NCBI GenBank assembly: GCA_947628305.1
Contig: CANQZG010000020.1
Location: forward strand, 1 to 63,272
Direction of reading: 5' to 3'
Length of the DNA: 63,272 nt
DNA from: an uncultured Muribaculaceae bacterium
GTDB lineage: Bacteria; Bacteroidota; Bacteroidia; Bacteroidales; Muribaculaceae
Position numbers and translations under genes: made by a program
Shown: positions 47,842-62,466 of the stretch, piece after piece
Position numbering within the stretch: the stretch's first letter is position 1
Layout: each line of letters starts with the position of its first letter
The notes under the pieces: model-generated
Told to the model about the DNA's origin: nothing
Seen by the model: the letters and a program-made list of their open reading frames with translations, nothing else
The model's database searches: none

Positions 47842-48030
47842 ATGGCAAAGAAAGCAAAAGGAAACCGCGTACAGGTCATCTTGGAATGTACCGAACACAA
47901 GGCAAGCGGCATGCCCGGGACTTCGCGTTATATCACGACCAAGAACCGCAAGAACACCACCGAGCGCCTTGAACTCAAGAAATACAATCCTATCCTCAAG
48001 AGAGTCACTGTCCACAAAGAAATAAAATAA
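47842..48030 (+). CDS. rpmG: 50S ribosomal protein L33
   Basis: The 62-residue protein has [18 protein letters not shown], then [20 protein letters not shown], typical of L33. The paired CxxC motifs of zinc-binding L33 are missing, so this is the C-minus form. It lies between rpmB and the DUF4295 gene. Confidence 0.96.
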   Translation: MAKKAKGNRVQVILECTEHKASGMPGTSRYITTKNRKNTTERLELKKYNPILKRVTVHKEIK

Positions 48031-48038
48031 TCTAAGAT

Positions 48039-48188
48039 ATGGCAAAGAAAACCGTCGCCTCACTTCAGAAAGGTGAAGGCCGCACCTACAGCAAGGTTAT
48101 AAAGGTTGTAAAATCGGCCAAGACCGGTGCTTACACCTTCCAGGAACAAATGGTTCCCAACGACGCCGTAAAGGATGTTTTGAAATAA
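48039..48188 (+). CDS. DUF4295 family small protein
   Basis: A 49-residue basic reading frame starts at ATG 48039 with MAKKTVASLQKGEGRTYSKV and ends KDVLK. It is 8 bp after rpmG and matches the DUF4295 family, found in Bacteroidetes next to rpmB-rpmG. It is probably a ribosome-associated protein. The function is not established. Confidence 0.88.
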   Translation: MAKKTVASLQKGEGRTYSKVIKVVKSAKTGAYTFQEQMVPNDAVKDVLK

Positions 48189-48223
48189 CCCGTAGACGTT
48201 TCTTAACGTATACGCAGGATATA

Positions 48224-48263
48224 AAAAGCGTGTCGCCTGATTTTTTTCAGGCGACACGCTTTT
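48224..48263 (+). terminator. Terminator of the rpmB operon
   Basis: AAAAGCGTGTCGCCTGA and TCAGGCGACACGCTTTT are perfect 17-bp arms around a T-rich loop. Confidence 0.9.
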
Positions 48264-48306
48264 ATCCATACATGGTTGCGACACCTTGAAAATTGACCGA
48301 CCATTA

Positions 48307-48338
48307 TTTTCAACTCACGATATAAAATCGTAACTTTG
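48307..48338 (+). promoter_or_regulatory. Promoter of the GH2/GH43-GH35 pair
   Basis: TAACTTTG at 48331-48338 is an exact -7 match. TTTT at 48307-48310 is a weak -33 at a spacing of 20. The start codon lies 80 nt downstream. Confidence 0.5.
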
Positions 48339-48418
48339 TGGCAGGAAGCGCACGACACGTTTCACGTGCCACCTATATACCATTATACCATGATTTCATC
48401 CATTAACAAAATCAATAA

Positions 48419-54894
<6,476 letters not shown>

Positions 54895-54900
54895 CAGCAA

Positions 54901-55175
54901 GAGGATGTTACAGAACTTCCGAAAAATGGTTGGGAACTTGTTGTTAATGGATTGTGAAACAATCCTTTTGAATAGCCGAGGGTTGAGCAAGGCTCAACCC
55001 TCGGAAAGAAGTATAAGGGATAAATGTTTCTGAAAGAATCATTTATGATAATGAATCTTTCAGATTCAAACCAATATTTTGTCTCCCCACCGTGGGTCTC
55101 GCCTGACGGCTCGGCCCACGGCTATTCAAAATGATTGCTTCGCAATCCTATTCGGACTACGTTATGCAATACTCT
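54901..55175. repeat. 275-bp palindrome-rich repeat, copy 2 (inverted)
   Basis: The stretch matches the reverse complement of 111-385. The hairpin core at 55090-55121, however, reads on the plus strand exactly as in copy 1 at 165-196, so the core is flipped relative to its flanks. It begins 6 bp after the GH43-GH35 stop. Confidence 0.8.
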
Positions 55176-55236
55176 CGCCGGTTATGTCATCGTTGACTCT
55201 CAACGTATTGCGGTGCTGCAGTAGCAGCACCCTACC
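55171..55236. repeat. Copy of the 20501-type repeat
   Basis: ACTCTCGCCGGTTATGTCAT through GCAGCACCCTACC parallels 20501-20565 and the CAGCACCCTACC arm at 20475-20487. It abuts the end of the 275-bp repeat. Confidence 0.6.
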
Positions 55237-55278
55237 AATTTCATGCAATTCATCAAACACTCTTAAGTGAACGGCATT

Positions 55279-55344
55279 GGGACGCGCCCGTTGGCGCGTC
55301 CCTTCGATTTCGCATTAAGTTTCAATTTTGCAACAACCCTGCGT
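55279..55344. repeat. Partial 150-bp inverted repeat, copy 4
   Basis: GGGACGCGCC and GGCGCGTCCC pair here, followed by TTCGATTTCGC and an end AATTTTGCAACAACCCTGC. Only one half of the family is preserved. 55345-55466 holds nothing recognisable except the RhuM leader. Confidence 0.6.
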
Positions 55345-55466
55345 TAAACGGTCTGCACCGTATCATATATTACACAATCGTTCAACTAATTTGATGTTTC
55401 GCAGCACATTCAATTACCACGTCGAGAATAATCATTACTTTTGCATAATTTGTAAACGACAGAATA

Positions 55467-56465
55467 ATGGGAAAGGAAATCCAGTTTATTCTCTATAATC
55501 TCCCCGATGGTAGCGGAACAGTTCAGGCATACGTTCAGGACGAAACCATTTGGCTCACGCAAAAAGCGATGGCTGAACTATTCGGCGTTGAAGTAAACAC
55601 TATAAACTATCACCTCAAAGAGATTTACGCAAGCAAGGAATTAGTCGAAAGGACAACTATTCGAAAAATTCGAATAGTTCAACAGGAGGGTAATCGCCAA
55701 GTGGAACGCGAGCGTATCTTATACAATCTTGACGCTATAATCAGTGTTGGCTATCGCGTCAACTCCCGACGAGCCACCTACTTCCGCCAATGGGCGACCA
55801 AGATACTCAACGAGTTTATCCGCAAAGGATTCGTGCTTGATGACAACCGTCTTAAACAAGGCAACACGGTTTTCGGGGTTGACTATTTCCGAGAGCTTTT
55901 GGAGCGTGTCCGCTCCATCCGTGCGAGTGAACGGCGGATATGGCAACAAATAACGGACATATATGCCGAATGCAGCATTGACTACGACAGGTTGGCTTCG
56001 ACCACAAAAGAATTCTACGCAATGGTGCAGAACCGCTTTCACTATGCCATCACCGGGCAGACTGCCGCCGAAATCATCTACAACAGCGCCGACCACACCA
56101 AACCCCACATGGGGTTGACGACGTGGAAATATGCGCCTGACGGACGTGTGCTGAAATCCGACGTTTCCATTGCCAAAAACTATCTCGACCAAAAGCAGAT
56201 ACGCCAACTTGAACGCACCGTGACCGCCTATTTTGACTATATCGAGGGACAAATCGAACGCCAAAGCGCATTCACGATGGAAGAATTTGCTGCAAGCGTC
56301 AACAAATTTCTCACATTCAACGACTATCGCATTCTCCCTAACCGAGGCAGCATCTCCGCATCCCAAGCCAAAGCTAAGGCCGAGGTCGAATACGACATTT
56401 TCAACCGCACCCAACAGATTGACTCCGATTTCGATAAAGAAATCCGGGGAATGTTAGACAAATGA
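55467..56465 (+). CDS. RhuM-family protein
   Basis: The 332-residue protein opens with a DNA-binding-like domain: DETIWLTQKAMAELFGVEVN, then TINYHLKEIYASKEL. VGYRVNSRRATYFRQWATKI and the helical C-terminal part (FDYIEGQIERQSAFTMEEFA) follow. This matches the RhuM (virulence protein) family. It occurs with islands, prophage remnants and restriction loci, and its molecular role is not established. It stands alone in a repeat-rich stretch, consistent with horizontal gain. Confidence 0.88.
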   Translation: MGKEIQFILYNLPDGSGTVQAYVQDETIWLTQKAMAELFGVEVNTINYHLKEIYASKELVERTTIRKIRIVQQEGNRQVERERILYNLDAIISVGYRVNSRRATYFRQWATKILNEFIRKGFVLDDNRLKQGNTVFGVDYFRELLERVRSIRASERRIWQQITDIYAECSIDYDRLASTTKEFYAMVQNRFHYAITGQTAAEIIYNSADHTKPHMGLTTWKYAPDGRVLKSDVSIAKNYLDQKQIRQLERTVTAYFDYIEGQIERQSAFTMEEFAASVNKFLTFNDYRILPNRGSISASQAKAKAEVEYDIFNRTQQIDSDFDKEIRGMLDK

Positions 56466-56554
56466 ACTTGTAGGCCTACCTGAAGACCATCGACAACCCG
56501 ACGATGACGACCGTCCAGTTCCGTCCATTATAGTTCGTCACGAATATACGACAC

Positions 56555-56582
56555 AAAAAAAGCCGCCCGGATTGGAAGCGGC
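56555..56582 (-). terminator. Possible terminator, minus strand
   Basis: On the minus strand GCCGC and GCGGC pair across a short loop and are followed by TTTTTTT. It would end the transcript of the small secreted gene at 56740-57108. Confidence 0.45.
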
Positions 56583-56647
56583 CATAAAAGACTAAATACT
56601 TTTTTAATTGCCAACTTTTCGAACAATCATCATAAAATCATGAAAAC

Positions 56648-56695
56648 TGAACTGACCCCTAAAAGTTATTTGTCTAACTTTTAGGGGTCAGTTCA
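56648..56695. repeat. IS3-type palindromic end, copy 2 (perfect 21-bp arms)
   Basis: Bases 56648-56668 pair perfectly with 56675-56695 around TTTGTC. Each arm reads TGAACTGACCCCTAAAAGTT from its outer end, the IS3-like terminal sequence also seen at 34-75. No transposase lies between the two arms. 56466-56739 holds no gene. Confidence 0.75.
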
Positions 56696-56739
56696 CTTAT
56701 TAAACAGCCTCTCTATGGGGAAAGACAGAATGTTTTACA

Positions 56740-57108
56740 TTATGAACCTAATGAATCACATACACCGTCGTATACTTTATCAACGACGTATCCAACACCT
56801 GCTCTTGTTAACCATTTTGGAATCATTGTATATCCCTGAATAACGGAGACAATACCTTCTCGCAAAGCAGCTTTAGCAACCGTCTTTACGACAGTATTAC
56901 CACACATTATGTCATATAGGTTATCAGATTTTACAACTTTAATCTGAACAGATTGTCGTGTGTTGTCATTTTCAATAACGGAAACGTTCCCATAAGTAGT
57001 GATGTACACTCCCGGTGTAATTTCCGTCCTATTTTGTGCCGAGATACTTTGAGCACAAACCATGGCTATAATTGCCATAATCATTACTAATATCTTTTTC
57101 ATCTTCAT
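56740..57108 (-). CDS. Small exported protein of unknown function
   Basis: The 122-residue protein has a clear signal peptide (KKILVMIMAIIAMVCAQSIS, cut before QNRTE). Residues 25-75 look like beta strands (ITPGVYITTYGNVSV, then RQSVQIKVVKSDNLYDIMCG), followed by helices. I do not recognise a family. It lies upstream of nothing obvious and 66 bp downstream of the CxxC protein on the same strand. Confidence 0.6.
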   Translation of the reverse strand: MKMKKILVMIMAIIAMVCAQSISAQNRTEITPGVYITTYGNVSVIENDNTRQSVQIKVVKSDNLYDIMCGNTVVKTVAKAALREGIVSVIQGYTMIPKWLTRAGVGYVVDKVYDGVCDSLGS

Positions 57109-57174
57109 AAGTAATCACATGCTTGTTGATAATACCATCATCGCGGATAGTATTTTCTTAATATTAAAAACTAA

Positions 57175-57534
57175 TTATTTTGACCCTCTTCCGTTACATG
57201 ACAAGCACTCCTTTCTAACTGAACCTGTGCCATTGCAGTAAGCGCACTGCTCGTCGACATAGACTTTTCCAGTACCGTCACACCTTGAACATTTTATCTT
57301 TTGACCGCTGTTATTTTTGATGTACCCCTCACCCCAACATTTTTCACAATCGCGAATGTGTTGTACACGACCTCTATTGCAGTAGGGGCATGCCTTTGTC
57401 AGGTTTGGTTCATAGCCAGTTCCACCACATCTTTGACAAGGGTCGCTCGATGAATCGTTTGTGTGTGCACTCAAATTAAGAGTTACGGCACATAAAGCCG
57501 AACAGATTAAAGCAATGTAAAAGAATTTTTTCAT
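57175..57534 (-). CDS. Exported CxxCxGxG (DnaJ zinc-finger-like) protein
   Basis: A signal peptide (MKKFFYIALICSALCAVTLN) is followed by six Cys-pair motifs: CQRCGGTG, CPYCNRGR, CEKCWGEG, CSRCDGTG, CAYCNGTG and CLSCNGRG. These are the DnaJ-type zinc-binding repeats, without a J domain. The start at 57534 gives the cleanest signal sequence; an ATG at 57546 adds four residues. An exported zinc-ribbon protein of about 119 residues is unusual. The role is unknown. Confidence 0.75.
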   Translation of the reverse strand: MKKFFYIALICSALCAVTLNLSAHTNDSSSDPCQRCGGTGYEPNLTKACPYCNRGRVQHIRDCEKCWGEGYIKNNSGQKIKCSRCDGTGKVYVDEQCAYCNGTGSVRKECLSCNGRGSK

Positions 57535-57579
57535 AAAGCAATGCATAATTAGTTTTGTCTTACAGTCCCATCGACCATT

Positions 57580-57800
57580 ATAAAATAAAAGGGGCGTGGA
57601 CTGCTATGCCACGCCTTAGTGAACAGGTGGTAGGAATACCTATATAGACAGATGTGGAAATAACAGCTCCACGCCTTATGACGTGGAGACAATTATGACC
57701 TTCTCTTGTCTATTGTGAAATAAGTTTCCTACGCTTCGTTCACTCAAGCAGAAGACATAACGCCTCTTGTTAACATTACGATGAATCAGATTTCTCTAAT
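57580..57800 (-). ncRNA. Rod-shaped structured RNA, 6S-like
   Basis: On the minus strand four nested stems stack into one rod. They are 57738-57748 with 57615-57624, TTCCTAC-type 57726-57732 with 57630-57636, 57707-57713 with 57644-57650, and apical 57682-57688 with 57667-57673. Large internal loops separate them. A separate hairpin (57609-57615 with 57593-57599) and a U-rich tail end it. A promoter lies at 57807-57837. Long rods with an open bulge plus terminator resemble 6S RNA (ssrS), but the bulge consensus was not tested. No coding frame fits. Confidence 0.55.
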
Positions 57801-57806
57801 TCGCCG

Positions 57807-57837
57807 TAAAATTACGAATAAAATTTTCAACCGCAAA
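57807..57837 (-). promoter_or_regulatory. Promoter of the structured RNA
   Basis: On the minus strand TTTG (57837-57834), a 19-nt spacer and TAATTTTA (57814-57807) match the consensus with one mismatch. Transcription would start near 57800. Confidence 0.6.
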
Positions 57838-57863
57838 TTTTTTAAATATGTTTTCCAGGGCAT

Positions 57864-57904
57864 TTTGCATTTTAGGACGATATGTCGTAAATTTGCGTCC
57901 TAAA
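57864..57904 (+). promoter_or_regulatory. Promoter with flanking 9-bp inverted repeat (operator candidate)
   Basis: TTTG at 57864-57867, a 20-nt spacer and TAAATTTG at 57888-57895 exactly match the Bacteroidetes consensus. TTTAGGACG at 57871-57879 and CGTCCTAAA at 57896-57904 are perfect inverted arms bracketing the -7 box, as an operator would. The right arm touches the start codon at 57904. Confidence 0.65.
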
Positions 57905-58251
57905 TGAGAGTTAGACAGGGTATTCAACGACTTATCGCGACATTGCTGGTCGCAATTTTCGCAATGTATTATTGCGAATCCACCCTGTTTGTCCACACCC
58001 ATCAATATCTCGGCGGCACTGTCACCCACTCACACCCGTTCCTACCGGGCGGGCATCACAGCCACTCAGCCACCGAATTCCAGACAATACACACGCTCGC
58101 ACAAACCACGCTTGACGAGCCGACAGTAGCATACCATCAACTTGTAACACTGTCATTAATCGCAATCCTAACGTATGCCGTCATTGTGAAAATGCCGGCT
58201 AACCGTCCACTGTCTATATCGCTCCGCGCTCCGCCCTACATCGCGGCATAA
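57904..58251 (+). CDS. His-rich single-pass membrane protein
   Basis: The 115-residue protein has an N-terminal hydrophobic helix (LIATLLVAIFAMYYC), then a His-rich segment HTHQYLGGTVTHSHPFLPGG with HHSHS next, containing seven His in 25 residues. A second hydrophobic helix (LVTLSLIAILTYAVIV) ends it. It precedes the TonB receptor by 47 bp and shares its promoter. Metal or heme handling is likely from the His clusters. The family has no established role that I know. The start may be leaderless, because the -7 box ends 8 nt before the ATG. Confidence 0.7.
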   Translation: MRVRQGIQRLIATLLVAIFAMYYCESTLFVHTHQYLGGTVTHSHPFLPGGHHSHSATEFQTIHTLAQTTLDEPTVAYHQLVTLSLIAILTYAVIVKMPANRPLSISLRAPPYIAA

Positions 58252-58298
58252 CCGGCTCAACAACATCATTAGACAGGATTCACTCAAAAAAATCAACA

Positions 58299-60602
58299 AT
58301 GAAACTAAAAACCATCATATCGGTGGCGGCATTTGTCATGTCGTCACTAATCAGCATACATTCACAACAATTAAGTGATGCAAACATAATCGGGCATGTC
58401 ATAGAGAAAGGCACGGGTGAACATCTTCCGGGATTCACCATACTCCTTTCAGGAACTTCACTCGGAGCCAAGACCGATGCGTCAGGCCACTATTCACTGA
58501 CAAACATAAAACCGGGGAAATACACTATCGAGGCATCATGCATAGGATATGTGCCACAGAAACGCGACATCACTGTCGTCGCCCATCAGACCCTCGAGGT
58601 GAATTTCGAAGCCACACCCGACGCGTTCATGCTCGAACAGGTCGTTGTCACGGGCAACAAGAGCGAGGTAAAACGCCGCAACAGTTCGTCTCTAATCAGC
58701 GTCACAAGCGCACCGATGTTTGACATCGTCGGGGCGAGTTGCCTCGCCGACGGGCTGTGCTTCCAACCGGGCGTCAGGGTCGAGAACGACTGTCAGAACT
58801 GCGGATTCACCCAGGTCAGAATCAACGGCCTTGACGGCCATTACTCCCAGATACTGATGAACTCTCGCCCAGTGTTCTCGGCACTTACAGGGGTATATGG
58901 CCTTGAACAGATTCCGGCAAACATGATTGAGCGTGTCGAGGTGATGCGCGGAGGCGGCTCGGCCCTATTCGGCTCGTCAGCCATAGGCGGGACTATCAAC
59001 ATTATCACCAAAGACCCGGTCGAAAATGCAGCGGAGGCTTCCCATACCCTCACATCCATCGGTGTCAGCGGTGCGTTGGAGAACAACACCACCGTTAATG
59101 CCTCGGTTGTCAACGACAACAACCGCATAGGCCTGTTCGTATTCGGGCAGAACCGCGTTCGCGATGGATATGACCACGACGGTGACGGCTTTACTGAAAT
59201 CCCACAGCTTAAAACGCAGACTCTCGGTTTCCGCTCGTTCATGCGTCTATCCGACTTCTCCAAGCTCACAGCCGAATATCACGGCACGCACGAGTACCGT
59301 CGTGGCGGCGACAATCTTGACAACCCGCCCCATAACGCCATGGTCGCCGAACAGACCGACCATAATATCCATGCCGTCGACATCTCGTCAGAGATATGGA
59401 CTCCGGGATATGTCAACCGATACATAATGTATGCCTCGATGCAGAACACCAAGCGTTCAAGCTATTACGGCAGCGAGAAAGACCCTGACGCATACGGACG
59501 CACACACGATTTCATCGCCGTCGCCGGGGCACAATATATCCACTCTTTTGCCAATTTATGGTTCATGCCCGCCGAACTGACCGGCGGACTCGAATACAGC
59601 CATAATTACTTAAACGACGTCACATTAGGTTACGACCACGATGTCACCCAACGCATCAACATCTACAGCGGTTATCTTCAGAATGAATGGCGCAATGACC
59701 GATGGGGATTCCTAATAGGTGGACGTCTCGACAAACATTCGCTAATAAAAAATCCCATTTTCTCGCCACGCGCCAACATCCGGTTCAATCCGTCGCCCGA
59801 CATCAACATGCGTCTCTCCTACTCATCGGGATTCCGCGCACCACAGGCCTACGACGAGGACTTCCATGTCGCGGTTGTCGGCGGCGAGCGTGTGGTCACC
59901 ATCCTCGCCCGTGACCTGAAACAGGAGAGCAGCCACAGCGTCAGCGCATCAGTCGACTATTATCACCTGTTCGGCAACGTGCAGACCAACTTCACCGTAG
60001 ACCTTTTCTACACCGACCTCAGCGATGTCTTTGTGCTAAGACGGTTGGAACAACCCGACGCCGCAGGCAACGCCGTCCTTGAACGCACCAATGGCGCGGG
60101 AGCACGCGTCATGGGTGTAAACCTTGAAGGGAAAGTAGCGTTCCCGTCACGAATACAGCTACAGGCCGGACTGACACTCCAGAGCAGCCGTTACAAAGAA
60201 CCCGAGTACTGGAGCGAGAATCCCGAAATCCCACCAGCGAAACGGTTATTCCGCACCCCCGACACCTACGGTTACTTCACATTCAGCTACAACCCCGTCA
60301 AACCGCTGCAACTGTCACTTACCGGCACTTATTCCGGACGGATGCTCGTCCAGCACCTTGAAGGGTCGGGGACTACTATCGATATCGCAGTCGAGACACC
60401 GCGCTTCCTCGATGCCGGGTTCAAGGCAGCCTACGACTTCAGGATTTTCAACCATTCGACATTACAGCTCAACGCCGGAATCCATAACATTTTCAACAGT
60501 TATCAGAAAGACTTCGACCAAGGTTATCTACGCGATTCAGGCTATATCTACGGCCCTACGATGCCCCGCAGCATATATGCCGGTGTGAAATTGCATATTT
60601 AG
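58299..60602 (+). CDS. TonB-dependent receptor, probable metal or heme uptake
   Basis: The 767-residue receptor has a signal peptide, a carboxypeptidase-like domain (IIGHVIEKGTGEHLPGFTIL), a TonB box (EQVVVTGNKSEVKRR) and a plug. The plug contains NDCQNCGFTQVRINGLDGHY and EVMRGGGSALFGSSAIGGTI. The barrel ends SIYAGVKLHI. The size and CQNCG motif fit classical, non-SusC receptors. Neighbouring His-rich protein and operator-like promoter suggest metal-regulated import. The ligand is not proven. Confidence 0.88.
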   Translation: MKLKTIISVAAFVMSSLISIHSQQLSDANIIGHVIEKGTGEHLPGFTILLSGTSLGAKTDASGHYSLTNIKPGKYTIEASCIGYVPQKRDITVVAHQTLEVNFEATPDAFMLEQVVVTGNKSEVKRRNSSSLISVTSAPMFDIVGASCLADGLCFQPGVRVENDCQNCGFTQVRINGLDGHYSQILMNSRPVFSALTGVYGLEQIPANMIERVEVMRGGGSALFGSSAIGGTINIITKDPVENAAEASHTLTSIGVSGALENNTTVNASVVNDNNRIGLFVFGQNRVRDGYDHDGDGFTEIPQLKTQTLGFRSFMRLSDFSKLTAEYHGTHEYRRGGDNLDNPPHNAMVAEQTDHNIHAVDISSEIWTPGYVNRYIMYASMQNTKRSSYYGSEKDPDAYGRTHDFIAVAGAQYIHSFANLWFMPAELTGGLEYSHNYLNDVTLGYDHDVTQRINIYSGYLQNEWRNDRWGFLIGGRLDKHSLIKNPIFSPRANIRFNPSPDINMRLSYSSGFRAPQAYDEDFHVAVVGGERVVTILARDLKQESSHSVSASVDYYHLFGNVQTNFTVDLFYTDLSDVFVLRRLEQPDAAGNAVLERTNGAGARVMGVNLEGKVAFPSRIQLQAGLTLQSSRYKEPEYWSENPEIPPAKRLFRTPDTYGYFTFSYNPVKPLQLSLTGTYSGRMLVQHLEGSGTTIDIAVETPRFLDAGFKAAYDFRIFNHSTLQLNAGIHNIFNSYQKDFDQGYLRDSGYIYGPTMPRSIYAGVKLHI

Positions 60603-60621
60603 AGTATGTTTACTAATTTTG
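60590..60621 (+). promoter_or_regulatory. gpmI promoter
   Basis: ATTG at 60590-60593, a 20-nt spacer and TAATTTTG at 60614-60621 match the Bacteroidetes consensus. The -33 part lies inside the end of the receptor gene. Confidence 0.55.
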
Positions 60622-60658
60622 CCGATTAGAAATTACGTAACTAAAATATACATTGAAA

Positions 60659-62173
60659 ATGGGTAAGAAAGCCTTATTAATGATTCTTGACGGATGGGGC
60701 ATCGGCGACCACACCAAGCGCGACGCCATCTCGTCAACCCCTACCCCCTACTGGGACTATCTGATGAAAACCTATCCCCATTCCGAATTACAGGCATCGG
60801 GCGAGAACGTCGGTCTGCCCGACGGCCAGATGGGTAATTCAGAGGTGGGACACCTGAACATAGGCGCAGGACGCGTCGTTTACCAAGACCTTGTCAAAAT
60901 CAACAAGGCGTGTGCCGACGGTTCGATTCTTGAGAACCCGCAAATCAAGGAGGTGTTCGGCTATGCCAAATCCACCGGCAAGGCGATTCACTTCATGGGA
61001 CTGACCTCCAACGGCGGTGTACACTCGTCTCTCGACCATCTGTACGCCCTCTGCGACATCGCCAAGGAGTACGGTCTTGAAAAAGTGTACATCCATTGTT
61101 TCATGGACGGCCGTGATACCGACCCCCGCAGCGGAAAAGGCTTCATCGAGGAACTTGAGGCACATTGCGCCAAATCAGCGGGAAAAATCGCTTCAATCAT
61201 AGGCCGATACTATGCAATGGACCGCGACAAACGCTGGGACAGGGTCAAGGTCGCATACGACCTTCTCGTTAATGGCGAGGGCAAACAGGCGACTGACATG
61301 GTAAAGGCCATGCAGGAAAGCTATGACGAGGATGTAACCGATGAATTCATCAAACCCATCAACAACTCAACCGTTGACGGCACAATCAAGGAGGGTGATG
61401 CTGTCATTTTCTTCAACTACCGTAACGACCGCGCCAAGGAACTGACCGTGGCTTTGACACAACATGACCTCCCGGAGGCAGGAATGAAGACAATCCCCGG
61501 GTTGCAATATTTCTGCATGACCCCCTACGATGCATCGTTCACCGGCGTACATATCCTCTTTGACAAGGAAAATGTCAACAACACACTCGGCGAATACCTA
61601 TCGTCACTTGACAAAAAACAGCTTCACATCGCCGAGACCGAGAAATATGCCCATGTGACATTCTTCTTCAACGGAGGCCGCGAAGCTCCCTACGAGGGCG
61701 AGGAACGTATCCTTGTCGCATCGCCCAAGGTGGCCACCTACGATTTGCAGCCGGAGATGAGCGCATACGAGGTGAAGGACAAACTCGTTGACTCAATCAA
61801 GTCGCAGGAGTATGATTTCATAGTCGTGAACTACGCCAACGGCGACATGGTGGGACACACCGGCATATATGAGGCAATCGAGAAAGCCGTTGTCGCCGTT
61901 GACAACTGCGTGAAGGATACCGTCGAGGCTGCCAAGGAATCGGGATATGAGGTCATCATCATCGCCGACCACGGCAACGCCGACAACGCAATCAACCCCG
62001 ACGGGACCCCCAACACGGCACACTCGCTGAACCCTGTGCCATGTGTGTATGTCACCGAGCGAACCGATGCCAAGGTAGAGAACGGACGACTCGCCGATGT
62101 CGCCCCGACAATCCTGACAATCATGGGACTCCCCGTCCCCGCCGAAATGACCGGGAAAGTCCTCATTGACTGA
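60659..62173 (+). CDS. gpmI: Phosphoglycerate mutase, cofactor-independent
   Basis: The 504-residue glycolytic enzyme interconverts 3- and 2-phosphoglycerate using manganese. Metal sites are [10 protein letters not shown] near the N-terminus and [10 protein letters not shown] near residue 440. The phosphoserine lies in [31 protein letters not shown] is a substrate loop. The ATG at 60659 is preferred; a TTG two codons upstream is in frame. Confidence 0.96.
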   Translation: MGKKALLMILDGWGIGDHTKRDAISSTPTPYWDYLMKTYPHSELQASGENVGLPDGQMGNSEVGHLNIGAGRVVYQDLVKINKACADGSILENPQIKEVFGYAKSTGKAIHFMGLTSNGGVHSSLDHLYALCDIAKEYGLEKVYIHCFMDGRDTDPRSGKGFIEELEAHCAKSAGKIASIIGRYYAMDRDKRWDRVKVAYDLLVNGEGKQATDMVKAMQESYDEDVTDEFIKPINNSTVDGTIKEGDAVIFFNYRNDRAKELTVALTQHDLPEAGMKTIPGLQYFCMTPYDASFTGVHILFDKENVNNTLGEYLSSLDKKQLHIAETEKYAHVTFFFNGGREAPYEGEERILVASPKVATYDLQPEMSAYEVKDKLVDSIKSQEYDFIVVNYANGDMVGHTGIYEAIEKAVVAVDNCVKDTVEAAKESGYEVIIIADHGNADNAINPDGTPNTAHSLNPVPCVYVTERTDAKVENGRLADVAPTILTIMGLPVPAEMTGKVLID

Positions 62174-62188
62174 AACGCCCTCGGCATT

Positions 62189-62244
62189 AATAAATAAAGA
62201 GAATGGGACGGTGATTAATTGCCGTCCCATTCTCTTTATTTATT
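62189..62244 (+). terminator. gpmI terminator
   Basis: Arms of 23 bp (62189-62211 and 62222-62244), including GAATGGGACGG and CCGTCCCATTC, pair around a 10-nt loop with AT-rich flanks. Confidence 0.88.
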
Positions 62245-62396
62245 AAGGTGTTGCAAAACTGATGTTTTGTGTAAAATCGTAGGGACGGGGCGTGTCCCCG
62301 TCCGATAGACACAGTTGATTTATAGCAATTTATAACGGTAAACATGACACGTCGTGTCCCTACGATTTCAATTTCGCGAGTTTTGCAACACCCTCT
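62245..62396. repeat. 150-bp inverted intergenic repeat, copy 3
   Basis: It starts AAGGTGTTGCAAAACTGATG and ends GCGAGTTTTGCAACACCCTC, so the ends are perfectly inverted at GGTGTTGCAAAAC. Inside, ATCGTAGGGAC pairs with GTCCCTACGAT. It directly follows the gpmI terminator and is the best-preserved copy. Confidence 0.85.
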
Positions 62397-62466
62397 CTAT
62401 TTACCCGTCGAACAAGATTAGCCGTTAAACTGTTTTAACATAAACTATTTATAAACTCAACTGACT

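Noticed and set aside
55719-56414. 231-residue frame opposite the RhuM gene
   Set aside because: It is antisense to a recognised family and lacks its own features. The frame opposite the GH43-GH35 gene at 53767-54423 is rejected for the same reason.
57541-57800. Cobalamin or other riboswitch before the TonB receptor
   Set aside because: No known riboswitch core was found and the terminator polarity points to the minus strand, away from the receptor.
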